Assembly: GCF_013266755.1 (NCBI RefSeq)
Contig: NZ_JABRWJ010000004.1
Location: 434,001 to 498,000 of the forward strand
Length of the DNA: 64,000 nt
From: Pseudaquabacterium terrae
Lineage (GTDB): Bacteria > Pseudomonadota > Gammaproteobacteria > Burkholderiales > Burkholderiaceae_C
Direction: 5' to 3'
How positions within the stretch are numbered: position 1 is the first letter of the stretch; every line of letters begins with the position of its first letter. The translations under genes were made by a program, and so were the position numbers. Below are positions 61,790 through 64,000 of this stretch, one piece after another. The notes beneath the pieces were generated by a model. It made no database searches and had not been told where the DNA came from. It saw nothing but the letters and a program-made list of their open reading frames with translations.

Positions 61790-62221
61790 GTGGTCCTCGG
61801 CACCGCCCAGGAAGTCGTCGCGGCGCACCGCGACGAGGGCGCGGCCGAGCTCTTCGGCATCACCGAGCTGTGCCGCGAATTCGGCATTTCGGCGCGCGCG
61901 ATCCGCTTCTACGAGGACAAGGGCCTGCTGCTGCCGCGGCGCATCAACGGCACGCGCGTCTACACGCGGCGTGACCGCGCGCGGCTGGCGCTGATCCTGC
62001 GCGCCAAGGGCCTGGGCTCGTCGCTGTCCGAGATCAAGCACTACCTCGACCTGTACGGCACGCACGGCGAGGGCCGCACGCAGCAGCTGAAGTACGTGCG
62101 TGACCGCACCGACGCGGCGATCGCGGAGCTGGAGCGCAAGCGCACGGCGATCGACGCGACGCTGGCAGAGCTGCGCCTGATCAACCAGACGGTGCGGACG
62201 GCACTGGGCTCGCGGGGCTGA
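61790..62221 (+). CDS. MerR family regulator (LiuR/AtuR-like)
   Basis: 143 residues from a GTG one base after the SCP2 stop. MerR winged helix (about 20-90): FGITELCREFGISARAIRFYEDKGLLLPRRINGTRVYTRRDRARLALILRAKGLGSSLSEIKHYLDLY. It is followed by a dimerisation coiled coil and no Cys-rich metal site. This matches the subgroup that controls branched amino acid and fatty acid breakdown. Its gene is wedged between SCP2 and thiolase in the same direction, so it probably controls both its own set and the divergent atu-like operon through the palindrome at 61369. Confidence 0.88.
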   Translation: MVLGTAQEVVAAHRDEGAAELFGITELCREFGISARAIRFYEDKGLLLPRRINGTRVYTRRDRARLALILRAKGLGSSLSEIKHYLDLYGTHGEGRTQQLKYVRDRTDAAIAELERKRTAIDATLAELRLINQTVRTALGSRG

Positions 62222-62297
62222 GCGACCGGCAACTACAAACACGGCAACGAGCGGCTGGCGTCCGACCATCCGCGCTTGTCGCCGCCAGGAGAGTGTG

Positions 62298-63503
62298 ATG
62301 ACCGATGCATTCATCTTCGACCACCTGCGCACGCCGCGCGGCAAGGGCAAGAAGGACGGCAGCCTGCACCAGGCGACGCCGGTGTGGCTGCTGCGCACGC
62401 TGCTGCAGGCGCTGCAACGCCGCCACGACCTGGACACCGCGCTGGTCGACGACGTCGTGCTCGGCTGCGTGACGCCGATCGGCGAGCAGGGCGCCGACAT
62501 CGCGCGCACCGCGGTGCTCGATGCCGGCTGGTCGGAGACGACGGCGGGCGTCACGCTGAGCCGCTTCTGCGCCTCGGGGCTCGAAGCGGTGAACCTGGCG
62601 GCCGCGAAGGTGATGAGCGGGCTCGAGGACATGGTCGTCGCCGGCGGCGTCGAATCGATGAGCCGCTGGCCGATGGGCAGCGACGGCGGCGCGTGGGTGA
62701 TGGACCCCCGCGTCAATCAGGCGCTAGGGTTCATTCCGCAAGGCATCAGCGCCGACCTGATCGCGACCCTCGAAGGCTGGACGCGTGACGATGTCGATGC
62801 CTTCGCCGTGCGCTCGCACCGGCTGGCGGCCGCGGCGCGCGCCGACGGCAGATTCAAGAACGCGATCGTGCCCGTCACCGACATCGCGGGCCTGACGATG
62901 CTGGCCGAGGACGAGACGATCCGCGCGAACGCGACGCTCGAAGCGCTGGCCAGGCTGGAGCCCTCGTTCGCGATGATCGGGCAGATGGGTTTCGATGCGA
63001 CGGCGCTGCGCAAGTACACGACCGTCGAGCGCATCCGCCATGTGCACCACGCCGGCAACTCGTCGGGAATCGTCGATGGCGCGGCACTGATGCTGCTGGG
63101 CTCGAAGGAGGCCGGCGCGAAGGCCGGGCTGAAGCCGCGCGCCCGCGTGCGCAGCATGGCGGTCACCGGCTCCGAGCCGACGATCATGCTGACCGGCCCG
63201 GCGCCAGCCTGCCAGAAGGCGCTGAAGAAGGCCGGGATGCGCGCGCAGGACATTCACCTGTGGGAAGTCAACGAGGCTTTCGCGGTGGTGCCGATGAAGG
63301 CGGCGCGCGTGCTCGACATCGACCCCGAGCGCATCAACGTCAACGGCGGCTCGATCGCGATGGGGCATCCACTCGGCGCCACCGGCTGCATCATCCTCGG
63401 CACGCTGCTCGACGAGCTGGAGCGCCGAAGCTTGAGCACCGGCTGCGCGACGCTGTGCGTCGGCGGCGGCATGGGCATCGCGACGATCATCGAAAGGGTC
63501 TGA
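62298..63503 (+). CDS. acetyl-CoA acetyltransferase (thiolase)
   Basis: 401 residues with AGGAG before GTG ATG; I use the ATG. Thiolase fold with nucleophile C91 (LSRFCASGLEAVNLAA), catalytic His in NVNGGSIAMGHPLGATG and second Cys in ATLCVGGGMGIA. EVNEAFAVVP is also conserved. It cleaves a 3-ketoacyl-CoA with CoA (or condenses two acyl-CoAs). In this locus it would act in the beta-oxidation rounds after the carboxylase/lyase steps. It follows the MerR gene by 76 bases and is followed by a FadJ-like gene after two bases. Confidence 0.93.
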   Translation: MTDAFIFDHLRTPRGKGKKDGSLHQATPVWLLRTLLQALQRRHDLDTALVDDVVLGCVTPIGEQGADIARTAVLDAGWSETTAGVTLSRFCASGLEAVNLAAAKVMSGLEDMVVAGGVESMSRWPMGSDGGAWVMDPRVNQALGFIPQGISADLIATLEGWTRDDVDAFAVRSHRLAAAARADGRFKNAIVPVTDIAGLTMLAEDETIRANATLEALARLEPSFAMIGQMGFDATALRKYTTVERIRHVHHAGNSSGIVDGAALMLLGSKEAGAKAGLKPRARVRSMAVTGSEPTIMLTGPAPACQKALKKAGMRAQDIHLWEVNEAFAVVPMKAARVLDIDPERINVNGGSIAMGHPLGATGCIILGTLLDELERRSLSTGCATLCVGGGMGIATIIERV

Positions 63504-63505
63504 AC

Positions 63506-64000
63506 ATGGCGGACGCGCTCACTTTGGATGTTGGCCCCGACGGCATCGCCGTCGCCACGATGAACCTGGCCGGGCGGCCGATGAACGTCGTCAACGACGA
63601 GCTGATGCTGCCGCTGGCGGCCATCGCCGAGCGGCTGCACACCGATGCCACGATCAAGGGCCTGGTGCTGACGTCGGGCAAGGCCGACTTCTGCGCCGGC
63701 GGCGACATCGACATGATCTCGAAGCTCGAGTCGGCGCAACAGGCCTTCGACGCGACGATGCAGATGAAGGCGGTGCTGCGCAGGCTGGAGACCGCGGGCA
63801 AGCCGGTGGTCGCCGCGATCAACGGCCATGCGCTCGGCGGCGGGCTCGAGATTGCGCTGGCCTGCCACGCGCGTTTCGTGCTGAACGACCCGAAGCTCAA
63901 GCTCGGGCAACCCGAGGTCAAGCTCGGCCTGCTGCCCGGTGGCGGCGGCACGGTGCGGCTGCCGCGGCTGATCGGCATTCAGGCGGCGCTGCAGTTGATG
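63506..64000 (+). CDS. FadJ-like multifunctional enoyl-CoA hydratase/3-hydroxyacyl-CoA dehydrogenase, N-terminal part
   Basis: 165 codons to the window edge; the gene continues. The crotonase domain shows the oxyanion motif KADFCAGGDIDMISKLE and the second helix region NGHALGGGLEIALACHARFVLNDPKLKLGQPEVKLGLLPGGGGTVRLPRLIG, with the Glu pair used for hydration. The pattern LLPGGGGTxRLPRLIG is typical of multifunctional FadJ/FadB proteins rather than single-domain hydratases. The NAD-binding dehydrogenase part lies outside the window. Together with the preceding thiolase it gives the last two beta-oxidation functions of the gene set. Confidence 0.85.
   Translation, partial: MADALTLDVGPDGIAVATMNLAGRPMNVVNDELMLPLAAIAERLHTDATIKGLVLTSGKADFCAGGDIDMISKLESAQQAFDATMQMKAVLRRLETAGKPVVAAINGHALGGGLEIALACHARFVLNDPKLKLGQPEVKLGLLPGGGGTVRLPRLIGIQAALQLM

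Overview
The window is a 64 kb piece of a GC-rich chromosome from a Gram-negative aerobe. It most likely belongs to a betaproteobacterium of the Burkholderiales (Rubrivivax/Leptothrix/Methylibium-like). That assignment is an inference from a trimeric-type porin of the Burkholderia pattern, a DUF4148 repeat protein, the very high GC third positions and the mix of c-type cytochromes, Rieske oxygenase and acyl-CoA genes. I see no rRNA, tRNA, CRISPR array, insertion sequence or prophage. Coding density is very high, and no gene-free stretch exceeds about 300 bases.

Layout. 1-5.3 kb is a respiratory island. A PQQ-type sugar dehydrogenase lipoprotein (cut by the window edge) and a diheme cytochrome c run leftward. 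A monoheme lipoprotein cytochrome c, a caa3-type oxidase subunit II and a fused subunit I/III run rightward with overlapping starts. The oxidase lacks the usual K-channel lysine. 5.3-11.7 kb holds small metabolic and stress genes (DoxX, VOC proteins, thioredoxin, DUF885 peptidase, GNAT, GST, membrane proteins, DUF4148 protein). 11.8-15.4 kb is a heavy-metal type two-component system followed by a porin. 15.6-19.8 kb is a Sel1-repeat protein and the reverse transsulfuration pair cystathionine beta-synthase/gamma-lyase. 19.8-25.5 kb has a MalT-type LuxR regulator coupled to an Asp/Glu racemase, divergent from katG.

25.5-29.3 kb is a patchy accessory stretch: a VOC protein, an apparently inactivated archaemetzincin-like secreted protein, a GST remnant, and a TetR gene divergent from a ferritin-like 'hydrolase', with a clear operator between the last two. 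29.3-37.1 kb carries two hybrid histidine kinases, one preceded by an overlapping periplasmic binding protein gene, plus rlhA and thrH. 37-43.4 kb holds a molybdopterin oxidoreductase, an HtrA-type protease, a thioesterase and several unknown small genes. 43.4-46.2 kb is a WYL regulator, Rieske oxygenase and flavodoxin operon with two matching palindromes upstream. 46.2-50.9 kb has small unknowns, a ClpP-like membrane protein, an APH-like kinase and an HD-GYP protein. 50.9-54 kb is a TetR/methyltransferase/HD-GYP operon facing two VOC genes; each VOC gene has a sigma70-like promoter overlapped by CATACAG/CTGTATG palindromes.

54-64 kb is a catabolic block. A leftward operon of tightly overlapping genes (SDR, carboxylase beta, acyl-CoA dehydrogenase, hydratase, carboxylase alpha, BKACE) has the gene order of the acyclic terpene (atu) pathway. 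A rightward set (SCP2 protein, MerR regulator, thiolase, FadJ-like enzyme) starts on the other side of a TGACGTTAACGTCA palindrome. Together they look like a pathway for branched or isoprenoid acyl-CoA breakdown under LiuR/AtuR-like MerR control. Family assignments rest on recognised motifs; no database search was possible.
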